From Halalkalicoccus paucihalophilus (GTDB lineage: Archaea > Halobacteriota > Halobacteria > Halobacteriales > Halalkalicoccaceae): a stretch of 64,000 nt of DNA. The DNA is taken from assembly GCF_001593955.1 (NCBI RefSeq), contig NZ_LTAZ01000005.1:86001-150000 (forward strand), read 5' to 3'. The first letter of the stretch is position 1. Each line of letters begins with the position of its first letter. Under the pieces are notes generated by a model. The model did no database searches. It was not told the DNA's origin and saw only the letters and a program-made list of their open reading frames with translations. Below are positions 1 through 7,477 of the stretch, one piece after another. Position numbers and translations under genes: made by a program.

Positions 1-5
1 TCGTG

Positions 6-179
6 ATGAACGTTCTACTAGTCGGCGTCGGGTTTTCGGTCGGTACGATGCTGCTTCCCCCAGACCCGTTAACTCAACTCCTGGTCACCATCGCGGTGGT
101 GATTCTCGCGATCCCGATCTCGTACTGGCTCGTCTACGGGGGTGGGCTGGCGCGTCTCCGGGGTCGAGTCGGGAACTGA
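6..179 (+). CDS. Small two-helix membrane protein, possibly 5'-truncated
   Basis: From the ATG at 6 this reads 57 residues with two hydrophobic stretches (about residues 3-20 and 24-47) and a basic C-terminus (LARLRGRVGN). This is the pattern of a small integral membrane protein with a positively charged inside tail. An in-frame GTG lies at 3, and the reading frame is open to the window edge, so the true start may lie outside. I do not recognise a function. Haloarchaea encode many such short two-helix proteins. Confidence 0.5.
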   Translation: MNVLLVGVGFSVGTMLLPPDPLTQLLVTIAVVILAIPISYWLVYGGGLARLRGRVGN

Positions 180-268
180 TCTTGAACATCGTCTATCGTC
201 GCCAACCTCGTGCGGACCGTGAGCGCCGTTGGCGCTCGCGGTTTTTTGGAAGAGATTTTTCGAGTAGC

Positions 269-349
269 GCGGGAGCGAAGCTCCCGCGGACCATGCGAAC
301 GGCGGCTTCGCCGCCGTGAGCAGAGAGTGGTTCGCACTTCGCGCGAACC
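269..349. repeat. Three tandem GC-rich hairpins
   Basis: Three perfect stem-loops sit in a row. The first has an 8-bp stem at 269-276/280-287 with a 3-nt loop. The second has an 8-bp stem at 299-306/310-317 with loop TTC. The third has a 7-bp stem at 329-335/343-349. Their centres are about 30 bp apart. They lie between the + strand gene ending at 179 and the end of the - strand gene at 369, so they may act as a bidirectional terminator or a REP-like element. Confidence 0.55.
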
Positions 350-368
350 CGACGATGAAAAAGGTCCG

Positions 369-1499
369 TTAGAAGGTATAGCCGTACTCCTCTTCGAAGA
401 CGTAGGCGGCGGTCCCCCAGATGTAGTCCTCGCCGGGCCACCATGTCCGGGCGTTGTTCAGCCCGCAGACGAGCACCTGTTCTGGGTTCTCGGGATCAGG
501 AGCGTACGAGACCGAGCCGCTGTCCCCATCGGTGAAGTCCGACTGGGTGCCCCATTTGAGCTGGCCGCGTTTGCAGGGGTCGCCGTAGATGCAGGTAATT
601 CCGTCGATGGCCTGAATCGTTCCCGTGGTATGGCCGCTCATGGCGCTGATCTTGTGGATCTCTGCGCTGCGGGCTTTGAGGTCGGCGAGCCCCATACGGG
701 TGAACTGACCGGCAACCAGCCGGGATTCGTCCCCGTCGAGCGCGTGGGCCGGCCTGAACTCGTCGGTCGGTTCGATCAACGCGAGGTCCTCTCGGGGGTA
801 GTGGCGGGCGACCTGACCGATCGGGACGCGCCCGTCGGCGGACACGAGCGCGAGTTCGGTGCTCTCGCTGCCGGCGTAGAGGTGATCGGCGGTCGCGAAG
901 TATCGCGTCCTCGTCTCGGGGTCGTAGACGGCGGGCGCGAGCGTCGCGAGCCCCTCCGAATCCCCACAGGCGACCCCACCGGGCACTTCAAGGCCACTAT
1001 CGATGTCGAACTGCCGCGCCGGTTCGAGGTCCTCATGCTCGGCCTCCGCGGTCGCCTCGATGACCGACCCCTCGACCGGTGTATCCTCGAGCAGGTCGTC
1101 GACCGTCGAGACGACGCCCTCGTGGGCGACGTCGACCGAGATTTTTGTCCGGTCGTTACCGTCGCCGGGGACGACCGAGACGTCGATCAGCCCGTCGATG
1201 GCGCCCGGATCGAGCGTCTCGTAGCTCGACAGCGCCGCCTGCAGGTCGTTGTACCACTCGGCGGCGACGCTCCTGACCCGCGGCGCGATCGAGGCCGGAT
1301 CGTCGGGATCCTCGCGCGCGTAGGCGTAGACGATCGGGACTTCGTCCTCGCCCACCGCCTCGAAGTGGCTCGCCGAGAGGTGACTCGCGCTCGCGACGCT
1401 GAACCCCGCGGCCACGAGCGTTTTGACGAACCGTCGTCGCCCCATCCGCGAGAGCGGCCGCTCGTGAACCCGTTCTACCCCGGACCTGATTCCCTTCAT
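369..1499 (-). CDS. Tat-exported trypsin-like (chymotrypsin-fold) serine protease
   Basis: The 376-residue protein has a twin-arginine export signal (MGRRRFVKTLVAAGF, residues 19-33), so it probably acts outside the cell. The C-terminal half has the order of a chymotrypsin-fold protease. His is in TADHL (residue 206), Asp in REDLALIEP (238) and Ser in DGDSGS (327). Cysteines near 303, 308 and 345 could form a disulphide. The N-terminal 170 residues are acidic and I do not recognise them. The ATG at 1499 was preferred to a GTG at 1523 because a purine-rich run (GGAGGGG) precedes it; the ATG at 1445 is also possible. The substrate is unknown. Confidence 0.7.
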   Translation of the reverse strand: MKGIRSGVERVHERPLSRMGRRRFVKTLVAAGFSVASASHLSASHFEAVGEDEVPIVYAYAREDPDDPASIAPRVRSVAAEWYNDLQAALSSYETLDPGAIDGLIDVSVVPGDGNDRTKISVDVAHEGVVSTVDDLLEDTPVEGSVIEATAEAEHEDLEPARQFDIDSGLEVPGGVACGDSEGLATLAPAVYDPETRTRYFATADHLYAGSESTELALVSADGRVPIGQVARHYPREDLALIEPTDEFRPAHALDGDESRLVAGQFTRMGLADLKARSAEIHKISAMSGHTTGTIQAIDGITCIYGDPCKRGQLKWGTQSDFTDGDSGSVSYAPDPENPEQVLVCGLNNARTWWPGEDYIWGTAAYVFEEEYGYTF

Positions 1500-1604
1500 C
1501 CCACCACTCCCCTCCGAGACCACCTACGACCTCCTCGTACTTCAGTCAATCTACGTGCATGACGGTCGCACACTGGTTATCTCGTCTGCACTCCTCCGAG
1601 GGGT

Positions 1605-1988
1605 ATGGATCCCGAGATCGAATCGCTGATCGCCGACGCGTCCCTGTCCGCACACCTCGCGACCGCCGTGGACGGGCGCCCGCACGTCACACCGGTCTGG
1701 TACGACTACCACGACGGGCACCTCCACGTACTGACCGGCGGGAAGAAACTCGGAAACGTCAGGCGGAACTCCCGGGTTGCTGTCTCGATCGAGCAGGCCG
1801 ATGGACCGGACGTGGAGTGGTCGGTCTCGCTGCTCGGCACCGCCGAGGTCGTTGAGAACCCCGAACGGGTACGCGAGGTCTCCCGTCGGATCAACGCGAA
1901 ATACCGTGGCGAGGACGAGGCCGGCGACACGTCGGGCGGCGCGGTGGTCGATATCGCGATCGGATCGGCAACCGCACAGCGATACTGA
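1605..1988 (+). CDS. Pyridoxamine 5'-phosphate oxidase-fold flavin/F420-binding protein
   Basis: This 127-residue protein has the split-barrel pattern of the PPOX-like family. It opens with LATAVDGRPHVTPVWYDYHDGHLHVLTGG, in which strands 1-2 carry the conserved HVTPVW segment. A flavin-contact region (KKLGNVRRNSRVAVSIE) and a LLGTAEVV strand follow. Such proteins bind FMN, F420 or haem and reduce diverse small molecules. Nothing here fixes the cofactor. It stands alone, just before the convergent tRNA gene. Confidence 0.75.
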   Translation: MDPEIESLIADASLSAHLATAVDGRPHVTPVWYDYHDGHLHVLTGGKKLGNVRRNSRVAVSIEQADGPDVEWSVSLLGTAEVVENPERVREVSRRINAKYRGEDEAGDTSGGAVVDIAIGSATAQRY

Positions 1989-2041
1989 GGCTACTGCTCG
2001 CGGTTGTCGTTTCGCTCCCCCACATGCTCGCAGTGCAACAA

Positions 2042-2115
<74 letters not shown>

Positions 2116-2203
2116 TCACTCCCAGTTCCGGCGAGTCCATAAAGAGACTTTCCCTTTTCGGGGCGTCCAGAACCGAATTCACTGTGGCCCACCAACGCGA
2201 GCC

Positions 2204-2485
2204 ATGGCCGACGAACGGATCAGAGACGAACTCGAATCGGAGCGCCGCGAGTCACGGGCACCGGTCGCCGCCAGCGAGGACGAGTCCGACGCCTCGGGAC
2301 CGACCCCCGGCGACCGAATCACGCTCTATCACCGCCATCCCGAGGGGTTCGGAGATGGGCGAGTCGCAGAGGGGCGACTGGTCCGCTTCGACGGGACGAT
2401 GGTATCGATCGCTCGCGACGACCGTACCCTCGGGGTCCGTCCCGGGGAACTCACCGCGTGGGAGTGGGTACGAAGGGATCAGTAG
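2204..2485 (+). CDS. Hypothetical haloarchaeal protein, 93 aa
   Basis: The N-terminal 35 residues are highly charged and low in complexity (ERIRDELESERRESRAP). They are followed by a compact segment of about 55 residues rich in Gly, Arg and beta-prone residues (RITLYHRHPEGFGDGRVAEGRL), ending in WEWVRR. This suggests a small SH3-like or beta-barrel domain, but I recognise no family. The ATG at 2204 is used. Acidic composition and haloarchaeal codon choice support it as a real gene. Confidence 0.6.
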   Translation: MADERIRDELESERRESRAPVAASEDESDASGPTPGDRITLYHRHPEGFGDGRVAEGRLVRFDGTMVSIARDDRTLGVRPGELTAWEWVRRDQ

Positions 2486-2610
2486 CGCGCGAGCGAGGCG
2501 AATACGGCCGTGTAGTCGGTTCGACCGTCGAAGGACGGATCGACCGTTCAGCTCCCTATCGTGACCGAAAAAGCAGGGGATTAAGTACGATCCGCGGCAA
2601 AGAACGGGAG

Positions 2611-4077
2611 ATGAGTACCGGCGTTACGATCTCCTCGATGTCTCGCTATGCGATTCTCGGCTGCGGCAGTGTCGGCCACGCGGTCGCCGACGAACTGATC
2701 GACCAGGGCAAGGACGTGCTGATCGTCGACCGGGACGACGACCGCGTCGAGACCCTTCGCGATCGGGACATGAACGCACAGGTGGGAGACATCCGCGAGG
2801 AGGCGATCGCAGAAAGCGTCGCCGAACACGATGTCGTCCTGATCCTCTCCTCGGACGTCGAGGCGAACAAGGCCGCCGTCTCGAACGTCCGTGCGCGCGA
2901 CGACGACCAGTTCATCATCGCGCGCGCGAGCGATCCGGTCTCGGGCGACGAACTCGCCGAACTCGGGGCCAACAGTGTCATCAACCCCTCGGCGGTGATC
3001 GCAGAATCCGCGCTCCGCCTGCTCGAATCGGGCGAACTCGAACACCGCGCACAGCACCTCTCGGAGATCATCGCACAAACCCAGAACGAACTCGCGATCG
3101 TCACCCACGAGAACCCCGATCCCGACGCCATCGCGAGCGCCGTCGCGCTCCGGGCGATCGCGGAATTCCTCGGCGTCGACGCCGAGATATTCTACTTCGG
3201 GGACATGGGCCATCAGGAGAACCGGGCGTTCGTCAACCTGCTGGATGTCGAGATGACGGCGGTCGAGCGCGACGACCCCGACGCTTTCGAGGGGTTCGAT
3301 ACGATCGCGCTGGTCGATCACGCCATGCTGACCGATACGACCGCGAGGTTCGACCAGTCGGTCGACGTCCTCATCGACCACCACGACGTCGACGTTACGG
3401 AGGAGATCCCCTTCGTCGACATCCGCCCGGAGATGAACTCCACGTCGACGATCCTCACGAAGTACATCCAGGAGTTCGATCTGAGTCTGGAGGAGTCGGT
3501 CGCGACCGCCCTGTTGTACGGGATCCGTGCCGAGACACTCGATTTCAAGCGCGACACCACTCCCGCGGACCTCACAGCGGCGGCGTATCTCTACCCCTTC
3601 GCGAACCACGACACCTTAGAACAGGTCGAGTCACCCTCGATGAGCCCCGAGACGCTCGACGTGCTCGCCGAGGCGATCACGAACCGCGAGGTCCAGGGGA
3701 GTCACCTCGTTTCGAACGCGGGCTTCATCCGGGATCGCGAGGCCTTAGAGCAGGCCGCCCAGCACCTCCTCAACCTCGAGGGGATCACGACCACCGCCGT
3801 CTTCGGTATCGCGAACAACACGATCTATCTCGCGGCCCGCTCGAAGGACATCCGCCTGAATATCGGGCGCGTACTGCTGGACGCCTTCGAGGAGATCGGC
3901 GAGACGATGGGCCACTCGACGCAGGCCCGCGTGGAGATCCCACTGGGGATCTTCACGGGGATCGAGACCAACGAGGACAACCGCCAGACGCTGTTGCACC
4001 TCACCGAGGAGGCGGTTCGCAAGAAGCTCTTTACGGCGATGGGCGTCGAAAGCGAGGGCGGCAACAGCGGTTCGTAA
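2611..4077 (+). CDS. TrkA-N / DHH phosphoesterase fusion protein
   Basis: The 488-residue protein joins two domains. Residues about 11-130 are a Rossmann TrkA-N (RCK) domain with the dinucleotide motif GCGSVGHAV and an Asp-rich end of beta2 (IVDRDDDR). From about 165 onward is a DHH/DHHA1 phosphoesterase domain with NPDPDAIAS, ALVDHA and the signature DHHDVD, metal-binding motifs of the RecJ/NrnA/GdpP superfamily. The combination suggests a soluble nucleotide-sensing phosphodiesterase, perhaps acting on cyclic di-AMP or nano-RNA, but the substrate is inferred. The ATG at 2611 was chosen because the TrkA-N domain starts there; the 51 in-frame codons upstream look non-coding. Confidence 0.85.
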   Translation: MSTGVTISSMSRYAILGCGSVGHAVADELIDQGKDVLIVDRDDDRVETLRDRDMNAQVGDIREEAIAESVAEHDVVLILSSDVEANKAAVSNVRARDDDQFIIARASDPVSGDELAELGANSVINPSAVIAESALRLLESGELEHRAQHLSEIIAQTQNELAIVTHENPDPDAIASAVALRAIAEFLGVDAEIFYFGDMGHQENRAFVNLLDVEMTAVERDDPDAFEGFDTIALVDHAMLTDTTARFDQSVDVLIDHHDVDVTEEIPFVDIRPEMNSTSTILTKYIQEFDLSLEESVATALLYGIRAETLDFKRDTTPADLTAAAYLYPFANHDTLEQVESPSMSPETLDVLAEAITNREVQGSHLVSNAGFIRDREALEQAAQHLLNLEGITTTAVFGIANNTIYLAARSKDIRLNIGRVLLDAFEEIGETMGHSTQARVEIPLGIFTGIETNEDNRQTLLHLTEEAVRKKLFTAMGVESEGGNSGS

Positions 4078-4081
4078 CGAC

Positions 4082-4381
4082 CTACGCGACGACCTCTTCG
4101 CCCTCCTCTTCGGGGGTTTCGAGTCGCTCGACGACGTCGTTGACCAGCACGACGTCGCCGACGGCCCGGACCCACCGATAGGGGATGAGGATGCCGCGCG
4201 TTCCGCGTACCTGTCCGCCGAACAGTTCCTCGTTGGGCTCGCGCAGCGCGAGGCCGGTGACGATCTCGGTTCCGAGATCGAGTTTGATGTCCTCTATTTC
4301 GCCGACGAACACGCCGTTGGTCGAGTAGACCTCTCGGCCGACGAGCGACGTGATCTCCTGGGACGTTCGCTCCTGATCCAT
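4082..4381 (-). CDS. PRC-barrel domain protein
   Basis: This 99-residue protein has the PRC-barrel pattern: LVGREVYSTNGVFVGEIEDI, then LDLGTEIVTGLAL and RGILIPYRWVRAVGDVVLV. It ends in an acidic tail (TPEEEGEEVVA). PRC-barrel domains occur in the photosynthetic reaction-centre H subunit and the RNA-processing factor RimM. Stand-alone archaeal versions have been linked to cell division and RNA metabolism. The gene converges with the TrkA-N/DHH gene and begins about 20 bp from a palindromic TATA element. Confidence 0.85.
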   Translation of the reverse strand: MDQERTSQEITSLVGREVYSTNGVFVGEIEDIKLDLGTEIVTGLALREPNEELFGGQVRGTRGILIPYRWVRAVGDVVLVNDVVERLETPEEEGEEVVA

Positions 4382-4399
4382 ATCCGCACGTCGAACGGT

Positions 4400-4414
4400 A
4401 GGGTATTATACCCT
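4400..4414 (-). promoter_or_regulatory. Palindromic TATA element of the PRC-barrel gene
   Basis: A perfect 15-bp palindrome, AGGGTA-TTA-TACCCT, contains the TATA-like core. It is centred about 26 bp upstream of the PRC-barrel start at 4381, the spacing of a leaderless archaeal promoter. Its symmetry means a dimeric regulator could bind directly over the TATA box. Confidence 0.45.
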
Positions 4415-4599
4415 CGGATGTTCGCCGTCGGTCGCGCTCAGCCCGGTTCGAGGGTACACGGAACCCGAACGATGATCGTCCCCACCCGCTATCGACCGGG
4501 CTGTCACCGAAGGGAGACGGCGATTCTACCGACATTCGGGTTCGGATCACGCCACACAGTTATAAAAGGTGGAAATATTTATATGTGCGAAAACAGATC

Positions 4600-4744
4600 C
4601 TGAGCGGTCGACCACCCGATGATGTAAAGTCGACCGGAATCTCACGTCCGAGTGCCGGGTGCCTCTGACAGACCGGCACGCCACCGGCCGAACGCCGGTG
4701 GATCGGCGGCCGTCCTTGCCCGGGATCGGTCGCCGGGACTTTTC
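4600..4744 (+). ncRNA. Candidate structured non-coding RNA with its own promoter
   Basis: Two TATA-like elements (TTATAAAAG at 4560-4568 and ATATTTATATG at 4575-4585) point into a region with no credible ORF. Downstream are four consecutive stems. H1 is GGTCGAC/GTCGACC (4606-4612/4629-4635). H2 is GTGCCGG/CCGGCAC (4652-4658/4673-4679). H3 is CCACCGGC/GCCGGTGG (4681-4688/4694-4701). H4 is GGCGGCC/GGTCGCC with one G-U pair (4705-4711/4728-4734). A TTTT tract follows at 4740-4743. This fits a terminated RNA of about 145 nt. No known RNA family is recognised, and the boundaries are estimates. Confidence 0.4.
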
Positions 4745-4751
4745 GACGCTA

Positions 4752-5687
4752 CTACACCTCGGGACTAGTTCGGTCGCGGCGGATCGCGGCACGGATCCGC
4801 GGGATCGGGTCGTATCGCTCGGTCGTATCCCCCAGAACGAACAGCGCGACGTATCGGAGATAGGCGATGAGGGGAACGTGAACCAGCAGGACCACCGAGA
4901 CGAACGCGAGCACGAACGGTCCCGCGAGCGTTCCGACGACCGCCTGAGAGACGACTCCTTCCGAGAGGCCCCGTGCGAGGAGCGCCCCGCCGACGGCGGT
5001 CCCGAGGGTGGCGAAGGGGACGAGGAGGACGAACGCCACCAGCGCGCCGAGCAACCCGCCACCGACCGCGATGGCCGTCCAGAGGGCCGTCACGATCAGC
5101 AGGTAGATCGCGTATTCGCGCCACTCCGCGCGCAGTGTCGGCGAGAACGCCCGCCACCCCTCGGGCAGCGAGCAGTCCTCGAGGAGCATGATCGGGACCA
5201 CGAAGGCGACGGTCAGTCGATCGAGTGCCGCCAGCACGACCACGACCGCGCCCGCCGCGACGAGCAGCGCCGTCGGCGTTCCGACCAGCACGACCGCGAC
5301 CAGAACGCCGCCGAGTGTCAGTGTGAGCGTGGCCCTGAACGCGAAGACCTGCAGCCCCGCGTGGAACCGCCGTTCGCTCCCCGCGAGCAGTCGGACCCGT
5401 TCGCCGCGAAGCGCATCGAGGAAGACGAACTCGAAGATGGCGCCGACACAGAGCGCCACCCCGACGACGACGATCCCCGCAGCGATCAGCGGGAGCGTCG
5501 CGGAGTCCGGAACGGACGCGAGAAGCGCGGTCCCCCGGCTGAAGTCGATCAGAAACGGCGTGATCAGCGTGCCGACGAACAACACCAGAACCGAGAGCCG
5601 GGCCCACGCCACGAGCGAGGCCGAAGACAGCAGGTCCCGGGTCGCCGCCACCGACTCGCCCGCCGCCCGCAGCGCGTGCCACCCCAT
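4752..5687 (-). CDS. Multi-pass membrane protein of unknown function
   Basis: This 311-residue protein has about six to seven hydrophobic segments. They include ARLSVLVLFVGTLITPFLI, TLPLIAAGIVVVGVALCVG, LVAVVLVGTPTALLVAAGAV and the C-terminal LVHVPLIAYLRYVALFVLG. A cytosolic tail ends in RRDRTSPEV. Uncharacterised haloarchaeal membrane proteins have this layout, with a conserved alternation of a short amphipathic start, helices and a proline-rich turn. The ATG at 5687 sits about 29 bp downstream of TATA-like CTTATACTG (5712-5720), as expected for a leaderless transcript, so the in-frame GTG at 5696 was not chosen. Confidence 0.7.
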   Translation of the reverse strand: MGWHALRAAGESVAATRDLLSSASLVAWARLSVLVLFVGTLITPFLIDFSRGTALLASVPDSATLPLIAAGIVVVGVALCVGAIFEFVFLDALRGERVRLLAGSERRFHAGLQVFAFRATLTLTLGGVLVAVVLVGTPTALLVAAGAVVVVLAALDRLTVAFVVPIMLLEDCSLPEGWRAFSPTLRAEWREYAIYLLIVTALWTAIAVGGGLLGALVAFVLLVPFATLGTAVGGALLARGLSEGVVSQAVVGTLAGPFVLAFVSVVLLVHVPLIAYLRYVALFVLGDTTERYDPIPRIRAAIRRDRTSPEV

Positions 5688-5759
5688 GCCCCTCACTATC
5701 GACGGGAAGGACTTATACTGCCTGCTGGCCGGTTCGCCGGTCCCCGACGCCGATGGGGG

Positions 5760-6734
5760 TCACTCGGCGCTCGCGTGACCCGTCCGGTCGGGCATCGCGA
5801 CCGCAAGCAGGTAGATCGCGATGGCGACCACGACGATGGTCGCACCCGGCGCGAGCGAGTAGCGCCACGAGAGCAGCAATCCCGAGACCGCCGCGCTCTC
5901 GCCGACGATCACCGAGGCGAACAGCGAGTCCCGGAAGCTGTTCGTGAGCTGGGCGGCCGCCGCGACGGGAACGACCAGCATCGCCGCCACGAGGATGACC
6001 CCGAGGATCTGCATCGAGCCGACGACGACCATCGCGGTGAGGACGATCAACAGCGTGTTGTACGCCGAGACGTTGAAACGGGCGACCCGGGCGGCCTCCT
6101 CGTCGAAGGTGATGTACAACAGCGGTTTGTAGGTGAGCGCGACGGTTCCGACGATGGCGATGCTCAGGACCGCCATCAGCAGGACGTTCTCGCCGCCGAC
6201 GGTCGCGATCGAGCCGAACAGGATGCTGTTGATGTCGACGGTCGCGAAGCCACCGCCGAGGCTGATGACGAGGGTGCCGAGCGCGAAACTCCCCGTGAGC
6301 ATGATCGCGATGGGCACGTCGCCGTAGGAGCCGGTCCGGTCGGCCAGAAACTGCACCGCGAGCGCGCCGACGATCCCGGCGACGAGCGCGCTGAGCAGTA
6401 GTGGGGTGCCCCAGCCCGAACCCGCAAACAGCAGGGTACCGATCGCGACGCCCGCGAAGGCGGCGTGGGCGAGCGTCTCGCCGATCAGCGCCATCTCTCG
6501 GTGGACGAGGTAGGTACCGATGACCGGGCCGACGATCCCGATGAACACCGCCGTCGTGAGCGCGTTCCAGATGAAGCCGTAGCAGGCGATCTGCGTCCCG
6601 AACGAGCGACCGAGACCACAGGAGGCCTCGAAGAAGGCCCGCGGCATGATCCCGAGGGCGATCGGGACGAACAGGAGGAGAACGCCCAGCCCGAAGACCG
6701 CGAGGACGAGCCGCTGGATGGTCTTCGAACCCAT
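5760..6734 (-). CDS. znuB: Metal (zinc/manganese-type) ABC transporter permease
   Basis: This 324-residue ABC-3 family permease has about eight to nine transmembrane helices. Conserved segments include REMALIGETLAHAAFAGVAIG, PIAIMLTGSFALGTLVISL, and the coupling region VNSILFGSI/LGVILVAAMLVVPVAAA. It would move Zn(II) or Mn(II) through the membrane, powered by the adjacent ATPase. The start codon overlaps the stop of that ATPase gene (TGATG at 6736-6732), showing translational coupling. It is the last gene of the znuA-znuC-znuB operon. The order is standard, but the metal is inferred from the His-rich binding protein. Confidence 0.9.
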   Translation of the reverse strand: MGSKTIQRLVLAVFGLGVLLLFVPIALGIMPRAFFEASCGLGRSFGTQIACYGFIWNALTTAVFIGIVGPVIGTYLVHREMALIGETLAHAAFAGVAIGTLLFAGSGWGTPLLLSALVAGIVGALAVQFLADRTGSYGDVPIAIMLTGSFALGTLVISLGGGFATVDINSILFGSIATVGGENVLLMAVLSIAIVGTVALTYKPLLYITFDEEAARVARFNVSAYNTLLIVLTAMVVVGSMQILGVILVAAMLVVPVAAAAQLTNSFRDSLFASVIVGESAAVSGLLLSWRYSLAPGATIVVVAIAIYLLAVAMPDRTGHASAE

Positions 6735-7477
6735 CAGTGGCCGTGTTCGATCATCCGGCTGTTGGTTCCGTAGGCCCGTGCGAGCGCGTCGCTCTCCATG
6801 AACGCCTCCGCGTCGCCGTGGTGGTAGAGCTCGCGGTTGATGCAGGCGACCCTGTCGGCGTGGTCGGTGACGACGCCGATGTCGTGTTCGATCAGGACGA
6901 TCGTGATCCCCTGGTCGTTCAACTCGTCGAGCAGGGCGTAGAACCGATCCCGGGAGTCCGCATCGACACCCACGGTGGGCTCGTCGAGCGCGAGCAGGTC
7001 GGCCTCGCCCGCGAGCGTCCGTGCGATGAAGGCGCGCTGTTTCTGTCCGCCCGAGAGCTCGTTGATCCGTCGGTCGGCCAGCTCCGCGATTCCCACCCGG
7101 GAAAGCGCCTCCTCGACCATCTCGCGGTCGTGACTGCGAAGCCAGCCGAATCGGGTGTGGGGGTAGCGCCCCATCGTGACGACTTCCCTCACCGTTACCG
7201 GCATCGTCCGCTCCTTGCCCGTCGAGTGCTGTGAGACGTAGCCGATGCGCTCGCCCGCGTCGAACGCTTCTACCGGGACGCCGAACAGCCGAACCTCACC
7301 GGAGTCGGGCGAGAGAAGCCCCAACATCAGTTTCAAAAGCGTCGTCTTGCCCGATCCGTTCGGTCCCACTAGCCCGAGGAACTCGCCCTCCTCGACCGAA
7401 AGCGAGACGCCCTCGACCGCCGGCCGACCGTCGTAGGAGTAGGTCACGTCCTCGACGGCAATAATCGGCTCGCTCAC
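6734..7477 (-). CDS. znuC: Metal ABC transporter ATP-binding protein
   Basis: This 247-residue ABC ATPase starts at a GTG at 7477 that overlaps the stop of the binding-protein gene (GTGA). Visible motifs are Walker A GPNGSGKTTLLK (38-49), a Q-loop VSQHSTGKERTMPVTV, the signature LSGGQKQRAF, Walker B LLALDEPTVGVD and the switch-loop His in VLIEHDIG. It supplies energy for metal uptake with the permease ending at 5760. The longer reading frame upstream lies inside znuA and was rejected as a start. Confidence 0.92.
   Translation of the reverse strand: MSEPIIAVEDVTYSYDGRPAVEGVSLSVEEGEFLGLVGPNGSGKTTLLKLMLGLLSPDSGEVRLFGVPVEAFDAGERIGYVSQHSTGKERTMPVTVREVVTMGRYPHTRFGWLRSHDREMVEEALSRVGIAELADRRINELSGGQKQRAFIARTLAGEADLLALDEPTVGVDADSRDRFYALLDELNDQGITIVLIEHDIGVVTDHADRVACINRELYHHGDAEAFMESDALARAYGTNSRMIEHGH

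Noticed and set aside
210-1562. Long + strand ORF over the serine protease gene
   Set aside because: The minus frame has the Tat signal and the His-Asp-Ser order; the plus frame has no recognisable domain.
4600-4744. Interpretation of the RNA candidate as a C/D box guide
   Set aside because: GATGATG is one base off the C-box consensus, and the CTGA positions do not have the usual spacing.
4659-6401. Long + strand ORF of 580 codons
   Set aside because: It is antisense to the membrane protein and znuB genes, and reads as low-complexity Arg/Asp/Glu, a usual artefact of high-GC DNA.
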